This document shows, piece after piece, positions 16,806 to 26,409 of a DNA stretch of 64,000 bases. Origin of the DNA: Clostridium bornimense (lineage in GTDB: Bacteria > Bacillota > Clostridia > Clostridiales > Clostridiaceae); NCBI RefSeq assembly GCF_018917145.1, contig NZ_JAHLOD010000017.1:1-64000 (forward strand), given 5' to 3'. Positions within the stretch are counted from its first letter, which is position 1; each line of letters starts with the position of its first letter. A program made the translations under genes and the position numbers. Below the pieces are notes generated by a model. The model was not told the origin of the DNA, made no database searches, and worked only from the letters and a program-made list of their open reading frames with translations.

Positions 16806-18548
16806 ATGCATAAATTAAAAAAGAATTCTATTCTTATTCCTATATTTACAGCAATATTCTCATTGATATTTATGATAATAATTGCTTCTAATACTACAAC
16901 TTCCATTATTAAAAATTATTCTAGCTTTATTGAAGATTTAAATTCTCATAATATATCTACAGTAATAATGGATACATCCTCTACTATGACTGTAATTTTA
17001 AATAGTGGTGAAAAATATTCTACCGATAACCCCCACAATGATAATTTAAAAGAAACATTACTATTAAATAATATAAAAGTAAAAGATGAAACTATTCCTC
17101 CACTTATAAAAACATTACCTTCAGGTATTTTTGTATTATCATTACTAACAATAATGTTTATGCTTATATCAAAAGCTCGTAATGGTTCTGGCTCTATAAC
17201 ATCTATTGATGTAGAAGACTTTAGTAAAAATAAAAAAGCTGCTTTAGATTTTAACTCTGTAGCTGGCAACGATGAAGCTAAAGAAAGTTTAATGGATATT
17301 GTAGATTTTCTGAAGAATCCAGAAAAGTATCAAAAATATGGTGCAAGAATGCCTAAAGGTGTTATTCTTTATGGTTCTCCTGGTACTGGAAAAACATTGC
17401 TTGCCAAGGCAGTAGCTGGTGAAGCTGGTGTTCCATTTTACGCTCTAAGTGGCTCAGACTTTGTCCAAGTATATGTTGGTGTCGGTGCCGCAAGAATAAG
17501 AAATTTGTTTAAAAAAGCAAAATCTCATGGAAAAGCTGTAATTTTTATAGATGAAATTGATGCTATTGGTAAAAAAAGAGGCAATAGTAAAGGTGGCGGG
17601 AATAATGATGAACGTGATCAAACTCTTAATGCCTTACTAACAGAAATGTCTGGATTTGGACAAGAAGAAGGTATTGTGGTTATTGCAGCTACAAATAGAC
17701 TCGATATGTTAGATGATGCATTACTTAGACCTGGTAGATTCGATAGACATATTGAAGTATCTCTCCCTGATGTAAATGCTAGGGAAAAAATACTTTCTCT
17801 TCACTTAAAAAATAAACCTCATAATGATTTAGATATAAGAGCTATTGCAGAAAAAACAGTTTATTTCTCTGGTGCAAAATTAGAAAGCTTAGTAAATGAA
17901 AGCGCTATTCTTGCAGCAAAAGATAATAGTGATACTATAACTAATAATCATATAGAAACAGCATACTCTATTACACTAGCTGGATACGATAAAAAGGAAA
18001 GAAGCTATCTAAGTAAAGAAGACAAACTTCTTACTTCTTATCATGAAGCTGGTCATGGATTAGTTTCAATGGTTTTACTCCCAAAAGATAAAGTATCAAA
18101 AATAACGATAATTCCTACTACAAAAGGTGCCGGCGGTTATACATTAACTATTCCGGAAGATAAAAATTATCATAAGATGGATTATCTAAAAAATAAAATT
18201 AAAGTATTGCTTGGTGGACGAGCTGCTGAAGAAATTATATTTGGAAAAGACAATATATCCACAGGAGCCGAAAATGATATTTCTCAAGCTACTGATATAG
18301 CCTTAAAGATGATTTCAGAATATGGAATGGGTGAAACCCTTGGTCTTCTTAAATTATCTAGTGTTGGTTCTCTTTATGGAAGTTATGGAAATCCTGTTAT
18401 TGAAGAATGTAAAAAACTTTTGGATAATTTATATGAAGAAACATTAGAATTATTACGTGAAAATAAAGATATTTTAGATTCTCTTGCATTAGAATTATTA
18501 GAAAAAGAAACTTTATATGATACTGAACTTGAGAAATTTGTTTCTTAA
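16806..18548 (+). CDS. ftsH: FtsH-type ATP-dependent zinc metalloprotease (short paralogue)
   Basis: Membrane-bound AAA+ protease that unfolds and degrades membrane and soluble proteins. Two TM helices (about 8-28 and 106-122) flank a short extracytoplasmic domain. The AAA+ module has GSPGTGKT (190-197), FIDEID (247-252) and an arginine-finger region RPGRFDRH. The protease site is HEAGH (413-417), with the distal Asp in GAENDISQATD. At 580 residues it lacks much of the C-terminal tail of ~640-residue FtsH. The pore loop reads VYVGVG where most FtsH have MFVGVG. ATG start with AGGAGGTG. The gene stands alone, so it is probably a second copy. Confidence 0.9.
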   Translation: MHKLKKNSILIPIFTAIFSLIFMIIIASNTTTSIIKNYSSFIEDLNSHNISTVIMDTSSTMTVILNSGEKYSTDNPHNDNLKETLLLNNIKVKDETIPPLIKTLPSGIFVLSLLTIMFMLISKARNGSGSITSIDVEDFSKNKKAALDFNSVAGNDEAKESLMDIVDFLKNPEKYQKYGARMPKGVILYGSPGTGKTLLAKAVAGEAGVPFYALSGSDFVQVYVGVGAARIRNLFKKAKSHGKAVIFIDEIDAIGKKRGNSKGGGNNDERDQTLNALLTEMSGFGQEEGIVVIAATNRLDMLDDALLRPGRFDRHIEVSLPDVNAREKILSLHLKNKPHNDLDIRAIAEKTVYFSGAKLESLVNESAILAAKDNSDTITNNHIETAYSITLAGYDKKERSYLSKEDKLLTSYHEAGHGLVSMVLLPKDKVSKITIIPTTKGAGGYTLTIPEDKNYHKMDYLKNKIKVLLGGRAAEEIIFGKDNISTGAENDISQATDIALKMISEYGMGETLGLLKLSSVGSLYGSYGNPVIEECKKLLDNLYEETLELLRENKDILDSLALELLEKETLYDTELEKFVS

Positions 18549-18550
18549 AT

Positions 18551-18585
18551 AAAAAGTAGTGTGAATAACAATCACACTACTTTTT
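18551..18585 (+). terminator. Terminator after ftsH
   Basis: AAAAAGTAGTGTGA (18551-18564) pairs with TCACACTACTTTTTT (18572-18586), a strong intrinsic terminator. The A-rich left arm makes it work on the opposite strand for the convergent DUF4003 gene too. Confidence 0.85.
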
Positions 18586-18591
18586 TATTTA

Positions 18592-19587
18592 TTAATTTGA
18601 TGATGCTGAAGCCGCTGCTGCTGCACTTGCACAAGCTGCTGCTGTTGCTGCTTGCATAGCTGTAACTATAGTTAAAGCAGTATTATTTGTTGCCTCAATT
18701 ATCTTCATATTATCAATATCTTCTATCTTTAACTGATCAAGATATTTAGAACAAACTAAAGCAGCTACAATCATGCTTCTTATTTCTGAATTTAATGAAA
18801 AAGTGCCAAAACCACTATGAGATTTCAACTCATTTAGCGCCATCATGTACTTATTTGAAAAACCTTCAAAATCATTTGTAACAAAGGTAATTACTGCAAG
18901 CAAAGGCAATGCATAATTTCTAATATTTATTCTTTTTCCCTTTAGTACATTATTTAATAATATTACCTTTTCACATTTTTCTTCAGCTGAACCATTACCT
19001 AAAGATAAAATATGAGAAAGTGCTTGAAGGTTATTATTGCCCCAAAAACCATTAGCTTTTAATATATTGTAACATTTCTCAATTTCTTCTAAAGTTTCCT
19101 CTACATTATTTGATGTTGTTGCAATCATAGCTGCTGCAACATAATCATCACTACCTGTCAAAAAGAAATGATTTTTTTTCATTATCTCATAAGCTTTTCT
19201 CATTCTTCTAATGGCATCATCATAAGTAACTCTTTCTTTTGCATTATAAATTACCCATGCTGCTAAAGTTAAATATTGTCTTCCTATAAACTCATTTTTC
19301 AACTTATCGTAAATTATCATTACTTCTCTTAATGCTTCTTCTGGTGAATCTTCTAAAGATAAGTTGGTAGCATTAGTAAGAAAATTATTCCCTTTAAAAT
19401 TAGAAAATATAGAAGTGTTATTTTTAATTAAATCTCTGCAATAATTAATTTTTGAAACATCTGCAACCTCGTCTCTTAATGTAACAGATAATGCATTGCA
19501 TTTTTTAAATATATTGCTTTCAAATAAACCTTTTATATTGTCAAAATTATTAGCATTTTTCACCATTAAATTTATTTTATATATCAT
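18592..19587 (-). CDS. DUF4003 family protein
   Basis: A 331-residue, mostly helical soluble protein of the DUF4003 family (PF13170), known mainly from firmicutes and without an assigned function. Visible blocks are YLTLAAWVIYNAKERVTYDD, RRMRKAYEIMKKNHFFLTG and DDYVAAAMIATTSNNVEET. The C-terminal tail of about 20 residues is almost only Ala and Ser. The gene stands alone and is followed by the terminator shared with ftsH. ATG start, with GGGGGC upstream at a rather long spacing. Confidence 0.8.
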   Translation of the reverse strand: MIYKINLMVKNANNFDNIKGLFESNIFKKCNALSVTLRDEVADVSKINYCRDLIKNNTSIFSNFKGNNFLTNATNLSLEDSPEEALREVMIIYDKLKNEFIGRQYLTLAAWVIYNAKERVTYDDAIRRMRKAYEIMKKNHFFLTGSDDYVAAAMIATTSNNVEETLEEIEKCYNILKANGFWGNNNLQALSHILSLGNGSAEEKCEKVILLNNVLKGKRINIRNYALPLLAVITFVTNDFEGFSNKYMMALNELKSHSGFGTFSLNSEIRSMIVAALVCSKYLDQLKIEDIDNMKIIEATNNTALTIVTAMQAATAAACASAAAAASASSN

Positions 19588-19740
19588 ATATAATGAGCCC
19601 CCTTTATTTAAAAGGTAAAATTAAAGTTTTTATATAGTATTATTTACCTTGTATTACACATTATATAGTATCTAATACCATATTGCAATAGTTTTTTTAT
19701 TTTTTTCCATTAACATCTTCAAATACAAATAGCTATTCTC

Positions 19741-20771
19741 CTAAGCTATATAGTAATCACTTTTATCCATTAATTCATCAAAATTTCCTTCAGCAACAAT
19801 ATCCCCACCTTTAAATGCGATAATACGCTTAAAGTTTCTAATTGAATTTAATCTATGAGCTATGAAAATCACAGTCTTATCTTGTTTTAATAGACCCATA
19901 AGCAGCTTTATTATTGTTGACTTTCCTGACCCACTTTCCCCTATAATAGCTACCTTTTCACCACTACTAATTTCAAAATTAAGTTTACTAAAAATATTTC
20001 TCTCACTATAACTAAAAGATAAATTTTCAACAGATATTTTTCCATTTAGCTTTGTTATTACATGTCCATCTTTCAATTGCTTATCTTCTAGCGAATCAAG
20101 AAAGCTCTTAAAACGATTAAAAGCTACCTTATCTAATTTATATTGCACAAACAATACATTAAATATAGCCACAGGTGTATATGCATTATCAACTAAAGTG
20201 ATTAATGCAATTATTGATCCAATAGAAATAGCCTTAGTCTTCCATACATATATGATAATTCCTATCTTTATAAACGTAACTAATAATGCAAATATCGTAA
20301 AAAAAGCCTCATGAATAAGATTCATTTTAACTTTATATTCAATCAATTCCGATTTAGCTGACATTGTCTTTTCTATTTCTTTTTTAAATGTCCCACTAAT
20401 CCTAAAGACAACCATCTCCATAAATCCTCGCACTAAGCAATGATTTATTTTTTCCTCATTACATAAAATATTCTCTTTAAATTTATATAAAATCTTTAAT
20501 AATAAGTTTGTAACTATAAAAACTACAGTATATCCTGCTAATATAATATAGGTAATCGTTTTACTAATAGACCATATAAAAATTAGACTAAAAATTATTG
20601 ATGGTACTAACTGTCTTATAACAGTAAAGTAATAGTCAAACAATATTCCTTTCCCCGCCATTGCCCTATTATCTATTCCTTGTATAAGCTTTTATAATAA
20701 CTTGCACTTAAATTATTTAATAATGAAATAAAAACTCCTGTTAATATATAAACTACTATTAATATTTTATT
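19741..20771 (-). pseudogene. Decayed ABC exporter (permease-ATPase fusion)
   Basis: The complement encodes the membrane domain and part of the ATPase of a type-I ABC exporter, but it is broken in at least two places. The N-terminal helix NKILIVVYILTGVFISLLNN (20771 to about 20690) is cut off by a frameshift near 20688 from IQGIDNRAMAGKGILFDYY. In the ATPase, Walker A (GESGSGKS) is followed after a few residues by DKTVIFIAHRLNSI, the H-loop. About 120 residues with the Q-loop, signature and Walker B are gone. The true start is also lacking. The 921-base open stretch (19741-20661) cannot encode a working ATPase. Confidence 0.85.
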
Positions 20772-20776
20772 TTTAC

Positions 20777-20817
20777 CTCAGTACAATCTGCTAACAGATC
20801 AATTCAACTGTACTGAG
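20777..20817. repeat. Inverted repeat between two pseudogenes
   Basis: CTCAGTACA (20777-20785) and TGTACTGAG (20809-20817) form a 9-bp perfect stem, with a small ATCTG/CAGAT stem inside the loop. It may be the former operator or terminator between the lost regulator and the lost exporter gene. Confidence 0.5.
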
Positions 20818-20820
20818 TAG

Positions 20821-20998
20821 TTATCTCGATACTACTGATTCAAGAATTTCATATCCTCCATCTGCACCTTAACTTGATACTACTGGTATTCCTGCCATAC
20901 AAAGCGTATCTATATCTCTAATAATAGTTCTCACAGAAACCTCAAACCTATCTTTTAGTCTCTGTGCTGTTGTTCTATTTTGTAACATAGACATTAAT
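20821..20998 (-). pseudogene. Remnant of a YafY/WYL-type HTH regulator N-terminus
   Basis: The complement translates as RLMSMLQNRTTAQRLKDRF, EVSVRTIIRDIDTLCMAGI, PVVSS, stop (20869-20871), GADGGYEILES. This is the winged HTH_11 domain found at the N-terminus of YafY/WYL-domain regulators. The in-frame stop, the missing start and the absent WYL domain make it a pseudogene. It may once have controlled the neighbouring exporter. The DMT transporter stop codon abuts its end. Confidence 0.75.
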
Positions 20999-21862
20999 CT
21001 ACAAAAACACCAATAACATTGTCCCAATAGTAATAAGTGCTAGTCCAAATCCAGATTTTTTAGATATTTTCTCTTTAAGAATAAAATATGAAAATGCTAT
21101 TGTTACTAAAATGCTCAACTTATCTATAGGCACAACTACTGCAGCTTCTCCATCTTGCAATGCCTTATAATAACATATCCATGATGACCCAGTTGAGATA
21201 CCTGAAAATCCAATGTACCACCAACTTTTTTTATCAACATTTTTTATCTCCTTATGTTCTCCTTTATAAAAAACAATAAGCCACGCCATAATAAGCACTA
21301 CTATTGTTCTTATTGCAGTTCCCAAATTAGACTCTACATTTTCAATTCCTATCTTACCTAAAATAGAAGTTAAGCTAGCAAAAATTGCAGAAAGTACTGC
21401 ATATATAAGCCAACTTTTCTTTTCAACATGTCCCTTTTCATTTTCCTTTTTCTCTATCATTAAATAAGTCCCTACCCCTATTAAAATCATTGAGAAAAAC
21501 TTATATACAGATATATTTTCTCCAAGCAAAATGAAAGCTAAAATCATAGTTAAAATTGTACTAGATTTATCTATAGAAACCACCTTATTTACATCACCTA
21601 ATTGCAACGCCTTAAAATAGCATATCCACGATGCCCCAGTAGCTAGTCCAGATAGTATTAAAAAAGTAAAAGTATATCCACTTATATTACCTATACTATC
21701 ATATGACCCAACTACAAATACCATCATCCACGCAAATATTAATACTACTATAGTTCTTATTGCTGTTGCTAAATTAGATTGTACATTTTTAACACCTATC
21801 TTAGCTAAAATAGCTGTTATACCAGCAAAAAATGCTGATCCAAAAGCATATGCAATCCACAT
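20999..21862 (-). CDS. EamA-family (DMT) transporter with two internal repeats
   Basis: A 287-residue membrane protein with ten predicted helices arranged as two EamA repeats. The repeats remain very alike: SNLATAIRTIVVLIFAWM versus SNLGTAIRTIVVLIMAWL, and GASWICYFKALQLGD versus GSSWICYYKALQDGE. DMT proteins export metabolites or drugs; the substrate is not visible. The start is the ATG at 21862, with GGGAGATGATAAT before it. An upstream open extension to 22003 enters the dispersed repeat and lacks an SD. Confidence 0.9.
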   Translation of the reverse strand: MWIAYAFGSAFFAGITAILAKIGVKNVQSNLATAIRTIVVLIFAWMMVFVVGSYDSIGNISGYTFTFLILSGLATGASWICYFKALQLGDVNKVVSIDKSSTILTMILAFILLGENISVYKFFSMILIGVGTYLMIEKKENEKGHVEKKSWLIYAVLSAIFASLTSILGKIGIENVESNLGTAIRTIVVLIMAWLIVFYKGEHKEIKNVDKKSWWYIGFSGISTGSSWICYYKALQDGEAAVVVPIDKLSILVTIAFSYFILKEKISKKSGFGLALITIGTMLLVFL

Positions 21863-21981
21863 ATTATCATCTCCCTTATTTATATTGTAACAGTTATGTC
21901 TCTTCATTTTTATCCTTTTCATAAAAATGGATCTGATACGAGAGTATAGCAGCTTTTTCAGTAAGTTTGATAGATCAAAAG

Positions 21982-22162
21982 CATGGCACAAGTATGAGGT
22001 CACAAGTCACAGGTAGATATCAAGGCACAGTTACTAAAATATTTTCCCTTTAGGGAAAATTAACCTTACTTGTGCCCTGTGCCATCTAACCTGTGCTCTG
22101 TTTTCTGCCATAATAAAAGGAGGTATCGCTAACAAATTTTCATCTGTTAATGCGACACCTCC
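21982..22162. repeat. Composite dispersed intergenic repeat, copy B (shortest)
   Basis: The left part has heptads such as GGCACAAGTATGAGG. The centre has an inverted TTTTCCCTTTAGGGAAAA. The right part has TTACTTGTGCCCTGTGCC and a hairpin of AAAAGGAGGTATCGC with GCGACACCTCCTTTT around TAACA/TGTTA. Compared with copy A the order is reversed, so it lies in opposite orientation. The terminal hairpin sits just after the DUF454 gene and may act as its terminator. No gene lies in 21863-22173. Confidence 0.7.
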
Positions 22163-22173
22163 TTTTATATTAT

Positions 22174-22569
22174 TTATCCTTCTGCTTCAATCTCATTAGG
22201 ATTAATTGTTCTTATTTTAAATATAAAGTAATACAACTTAAAAGAAACTACTAAAATTAGTGTAATTCTCATCATTAAGTTATCAACCATGATAAAAGGT
22301 ATTGCTATCATAGTATCAGCAAAAGCCAATATTACTATTTTCTGCTTTAATGTCATCGCCCTCTCTTGAACAAATGACTCTAAATGCTTTTTATATATCT
22401 TAGTACTAACAAACCAGTTATTAAACCTATCTGACCCTTTTGCAAAACATACCGATGCTAATAACAAAAATGGTGTTGTCGGTAATACTGGTAGTACTAC
22501 ACCTATTGCTCCCAATGCAAATGCTATAAATCCTACCGTTACATATAAAACTTTTTTTATTTTATTCAT
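22174..22569 (-). CDS. DUF454 (YbaN-like) inner-membrane protein
   Basis: A 131-residue membrane protein of the DUF454/YbaN family. The typical block is GVVLPVLPTTPFLLLASVCF followed by S-x-RF-x-NWF. Four hydrophobic segments are visible. The function is unknown; members often lie near iron or heme genes. The ATG at 22569 is preferred, with GAGG 6 bases before. An ATG at 22581 overlaps the upstream gene stop and lacks an SD. It is the last gene of the Fur-box operon. Confidence 0.85.
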   Translation of the reverse strand: MNKIKKVLYVTVGFIAFALGAIGVVLPVLPTTPFLLLASVCFAKGSDRFNNWFVSTKIYKKHLESFVQERAMTLKQKIVILAFADTMIAIPFIMVDNLMMRITLILVVSFKLYYFIFKIRTINPNEIEAEG

Positions 22570-22580
22570 TCCTAACCTCA

Positions 22581-22880
22581 TTATTTATTTAATGCATGTT
22601 TTATTAATTCCACTGGATTATAAATTATAAGTCTTGGACCTGAAAATCTCATTACTTCCTTAATTTTAATCTTCATATCCTTTTTGTAACAATGAATTGG
22701 ACACTTTCCACAAGTAGTCTTATTCTCTCCAAATTTGCAGTAGCTTAATCTCTTATGAGCATATTCTAAAAGCTCACTACATTCCTCACATAATTCACCC
22801 TTTTTATGTCCATGTTTCTTTCTACAATAAATCTCTATCATTAATTTTACTGTTTTCTTTTCTCTATCTATTTTTCCCAA
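22581..22880 (-). CDS. YgbA-like nitrous-oxide-stimulated-promoter family protein
   Basis: A 99-residue soluble protein. Conserved elements are IYCRKKHG, CEECSELLEYAHKRLSYC, CGKCPIHCYK and a C-terminal MRFSGPRLI, which define the YgbA family (PF11756). The seven cysteines suggest metal or Fe-S binding. In enterobacteria ygbA is NsrR-controlled and supports growth under nitric-oxide stress. The likely start is the TTG at 22880, with GAGGTG 9 bases upstream. It follows the CydC-like gene by 13 bases and touches the DUF454 gene. Confidence 0.85.
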   Translation of the reverse strand: MGKIDREKKTVKLMIEIYCRKKHGHKKGELCEECSELLEYAHKRLSYCKFGENKTTCGKCPIHCYKKDMKIKIKEVMRFSGPRLIIYNPVELIKHALNK

Positions 22881-22893
22881 ATGTCGTTACACC

Positions 22894-24564
22894 TCAATTT
22901 ACAGTTAATTTCTTATTCTGCAACTTGTACACCTTGTTACATATAGCTGTAGTTGATTTTCTATGTGATATAAGAAGTATAGTCTTATCCTCACAATTTT
23001 CTTTAATAGACTTCAATATTTCGCCTTCATTTAATGTATCTAAATTACTTGTTGGTTCATCTAAAATTAGCACTTCACCATCTTTTAAGAAGGCTCTAGC
23101 TAAACCTATTCTTTGTTTTTCTCCTGAAGAAATATTACCACCTAGTTCCCCTACCTTAGTGTCATATCCCTTAGGAAGTGTTGAAATAAACTCATGAATA
23201 GATGCCTTTTTAGCAGCTTCTATAACTTCTTCTCTAGTTGCATCTAACTTTCCAACCTTTATATTATCTTCAATAGATTCATTGAAAAGATATGTTTCTT
23301 GACTAACTAAAGTTTGTACTTTTCTAAGAGACTTTGTATTTACATTCTTTATATTACTATCATCTAAATTAACTCTACCTTCATTTACATCCCAGAATCT
23401 CATAATAAGCTTAATAAAAGTACTTTTACCTATACCACTTTCTCCAATTAAGGCAACTTTATCACCTTTTCTTATATCTATAGATGTTGAATCAAATACT
23501 TTTTCAGATCTACCAGGATAAGCAAAAGTTACATTATCATACTCAATAGATTCTCCAGTAATTTCATTACCATCTACAACTTCCTCTACTTGTGGCTTTT
23601 CATCTAAAAGCGCAAATAATCTCTCTGCACAAGCAAAAGTTTGAAGTAACGTATTAGATAAGTTACTTAATGCTACTACAGGTCCAAAAGAAGATGCTAT
23701 AATTACAATTCCTACTAATGTCATAGTAAGTGAAAGATCACCTTTAGAATATTGAACAAATCCAACTACTACAAATGTTAAAATAGCAATCATTATAACT
23801 AAATCAGTTATCGCTCTAATGATACCCTCATGTTCTTTAATCTTATCAAGACTCTTATTTAACTTCTTAGAATTCTCATTAATCTTTTCTAATCTCTTAT
23901 CACCATTTTTGAATAATAATACTTCTTTTAATCCTCTTAAAGAATCAAGAATATAGTTATTACTTACTCCAAACATATTTCTGTATTCTACTCCGGCATC
24001 CTTTGCTAAGGCTGAAGAAGCATATGGTATAACAAATCCAACTATTAAATAGAATATTACTGATAATGCTCCAAACCATGGATTTATTAAAAATAGTATT
24101 ACTGCTATTATTGTGTTTGTCCCAATAGCTATAGCAATAGGTGCTATAGTATGAGCATAAAACACTTCTAGAAGCTCAATATCAGAAGTAATAAGTGAAA
24201 TAAGATTTCCTTTTTCCTTGCCTTCTAATTTAGCCGGTGCTAATTTTCTTAAATGAGTAAATACCTTATCTCTTAATAAATAAAGAATTTTAAATGCTAT
24301 ATAATGCCCAGATAATTGCTCACCATATCTTAAAAAACCTCTAAGTAATGCACAAACTGCCATAACAACCATAGCGCCAGTAAAAGATATAAATGTTATA
24401 TCTCCTATATATGCTCCTATAGCCACAGCGCCAAAACTTGCAATTGCAATAGCTGATAAGAAGCCTAATATGCCCATAGTTATAGTTATGAACATAATAG
24501 GAGCAAGAGGTTTTAACTCTACTATTAATCTCTTCATTATTTGGAAGCCTGATCTTCTTTTCAT
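22894..24564 (-). CDS. CydC-like ABC exporter subunit
   Basis: Permease-ATPase fusion of 556 residues with six TM helices, then an NBD with GESGIGKST, ISSGEKQRIGLARAF and LILDEPTSNLD. The signature is ISSGEKQ rather than LSGGQ, so this may be the weaker site of a heterodimer. Its partner is the gene 4 bases upstream. Together they resemble CydDC, which exports glutathione/cysteine and has been linked to heme in E. coli. No cytochrome bd gene is seen here, so the substrate is open. The operon is preceded by a Fur-like box. Confidence 0.85.
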   Translation of the reverse strand: MKRRSGFQIMKRLIVELKPLAPIMFITITMGILGFLSAIAIASFGAVAIGAYIGDITFISFTGAMVVMAVCALLRGFLRYGEQLSGHYIAFKILYLLRDKVFTHLRKLAPAKLEGKEKGNLISLITSDIELLEVFYAHTIAPIAIAIGTNTIIAVILFLINPWFGALSVIFYLIVGFVIPYASSALAKDAGVEYRNMFGVSNNYILDSLRGLKEVLLFKNGDKRLEKINENSKKLNKSLDKIKEHEGIIRAITDLVIMIAILTFVVVGFVQYSKGDLSLTMTLVGIVIIASSFGPVVALSNLSNTLLQTFACAERLFALLDEKPQVEEVVDGNEITGESIEYDNVTFAYPGRSEKVFDSTSIDIRKGDKVALIGESGIGKSTFIKLIMRFWDVNEGRVNLDDSNIKNVNTKSLRKVQTLVSQETYLFNESIEDNIKVGKLDATREEVIEAAKKASIHEFISTLPKGYDTKVGELGGNISSGEKQRIGLARAFLKDGEVLILDEPTSNLDTLNEGEILKSIKENCEDKTILLISHRKSTTAICNKVYKLQNKKLTVN

Positions 24565-24568
24565 AACC

Positions 24569-26368
24569 CTATATAGCCTCCCTTATTTTTTCTAATTGAT
24601 TTTGTTTATTTATCATATCGTAATAATGTCCTTCTTTTGCATATAACTCTTCATGTGTTCCACTTTCAACTAATGAACCTTTATTCATAACATAAATATT
24701 TTTTGCATCTCTAACATTTGCTAATCTATGTGATATTACTAAAACAGTCTTGTCCTTAGAAAGCTCATAAATTGCTTCCCAAATAGCCTCTTCACTTTCA
24801 ACATCTATGTTTGAGGTAGCTTCATCAAAAATTATCATCTTTCTATTAGCTAAAATAACTCTAGCCAATGCTAATCTTTGTTTTTGTCCACCAGATAAAT
24901 TATTACCACCTTCACCAACATTAGTATCTAATCCATCTTTTAAACTTTCTACAAAGTCATATAATCTAGCTGTCTTTAATGCTTCCTCTATTTCTTTTTC
25001 TGTAGCATCACTTTTAGCCATAAGTAAGTTATCTAAAATAGTTCCATTAAATATATAACTATTAGTAGATACTAATGCTATATTTTCATATATGTCATCT
25101 AACGCTACCTTTTCTATATCTATATTATTTAATAATATTCTTCCTTTTGTAACCTTATAATTATTTAAAATTAAAGATGCTATAGTACTCTTACCAGAAC
25201 CACTTTCACCTACAATAGCTACAACTCCACCTTCATTAATATTCATATTAATATCATTTAGAACTGTTCTTTCACCATCATAACTAAACTGAACATCTTC
25301 TACTTTTATAGATACTTTATCAAAATTAATATCATTGTTACTGCAAGCAACTTTTTCTCTTTCTTCAGCATCTAAAATTCCAAACATTCTATCTGATGCT
25401 GCCATTCCATTCATAGCTATGTGAAAATATGACCCTAAAAGTCTAAGAGGTATAAAGAATTCTGATGAAAGTAGAATTATTACAATTAAACTACCAACAG
25501 CTATTTCTCCATTTCTAAATTGGAATAAAGCCATTATTGTTCCTGCTGCTGATCCTCCAAAAGCTACTAAATCCATTATAGTTATAGAATTAAGTTGCAT
25601 ACTAAGAACTTTCATAGTAATTTTTCTAAAGCCCTCAGCTTCTTCATTCATCTTTTTATGTCTTTCTTCATCTATATCAAAAACCTTAAGAGTTGTTAAA
25701 CCTTGAAGATTTTCTAAAAACGTTCCACCAAGATCAGAATAACTCTTCCAATAATCCTTTAAAATTTTCTTAGCAATCTTCATAATTGCAATAATTGAAA
25801 TTGGTATTAATGGTACTGAAAGTATAAATACCAACGCTGCCTTTAATGAAATAAAGCTAATAAATACAAATAATGTTACCGGTACTAAAAGTGAATAGAA
25901 AAATTGTGGTAAGTATTTTCCAAAGTATATTTCTAATTGTTCTACCCCTTCAACAGTAACTTGTACAACAGAAGATGTGCTTTCAACTTTGCTATATCCT
26001 CCCCCAAGCTTTAATAACTTCTTATATATAAGTTCTCTAAGTTTAATTCTTACACCAGCAGATGCTGCATTAGAAAATTTAGCATATAAAATATTACATG
26101 TATATCTTATTGCTAATAAGCATATTATCGATATAACAGCTGTTAAAAGTGATATATTACCTACTAAATTAAACTGAGACATAGCACTTATTAAATTATT
26201 ATTATCAAGAACTAATCTTTGTCCTTCTGCCATTCTATTTATAAATTGTCCAATTAATAATACCGTTAATATATTGCATATAACAGCTAGCCAGTTAACA
26301 AATATAGTTAATGCAATATATTTTTTTGATTCACTACACAAGTTAATTAACCTTTTATTTATCATCAT
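24569..26368 (-). CDS. CydD-like ABC exporter subunit
   Basis: Permease-ATPase fusion of 599 residues. The membrane domain carries blocks typical of CydD: QFFYSLLVPVTLFVF, LGGTFLENLQGLTTLK and the FFIPLRLLGSYFH region followed by MNGMAASDRM. The NBD is canonical: GESGSGKST, LSGGQKQRLALARV and IIFDEATSNID. It pairs with the CydC-like subunit. Located 41 bases after the DUF4405 gene in a Fur-box operon. Two ATG codons lie in tandem at the start; either fits the GGAGAG upstream. Confidence 0.88.
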   Translation of the reverse strand: MMINKRLINLCSESKKYIALTIFVNWLAVICNILTVLLIGQFINRMAEGQRLVLDNNNLISAMSQFNLVGNISLLTAVISIICLLAIRYTCNILYAKFSNAASAGVRIKLRELIYKKLLKLGGGYSKVESTSSVVQVTVEGVEQLEIYFGKYLPQFFYSLLVPVTLFVFISFISLKAALVFILSVPLIPISIIAIMKIAKKILKDYWKSYSDLGGTFLENLQGLTTLKVFDIDEERHKKMNEEAEGFRKITMKVLSMQLNSITIMDLVAFGGSAAGTIMALFQFRNGEIAVGSLIVIILLSSEFFIPLRLLGSYFHIAMNGMAASDRMFGILDAEEREKVACSNNDINFDKVSIKVEDVQFSYDGERTVLNDINMNINEGGVVAIVGESGSGKSTIASLILNNYKVTKGRILLNNIDIEKVALDDIYENIALVSTNSYIFNGTILDNLLMAKSDATEKEIEEALKTARLYDFVESLKDGLDTNVGEGGNNLSGGQKQRLALARVILANRKMIIFDEATSNIDVESEEAIWEAIYELSKDKTVLVISHRLANVRDAKNIYVMNKGSLVESGTHEELYAKEGHYYDMINKQNQLEKIREAI

Positions 26369-26409
26369 ATGTTTGTTTCTCTCCTTATTATTCTAAATAA
26401 TCGTCAAAT

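Noticed and set aside
19741-20661. Functional ABC exporter gene of 306 codons
   Set aside because: Walker A is followed almost directly by the H-loop, so Q-loop, signature and Walker B are missing, and the first helix is out of frame upstream.
21863-22003. N-terminal extension of the DMT transporter
   Set aside because: It has no SD, is not hydrophobic, and enters repeat B; the ATG at 21862 has a good SD and starts directly with helix 1.
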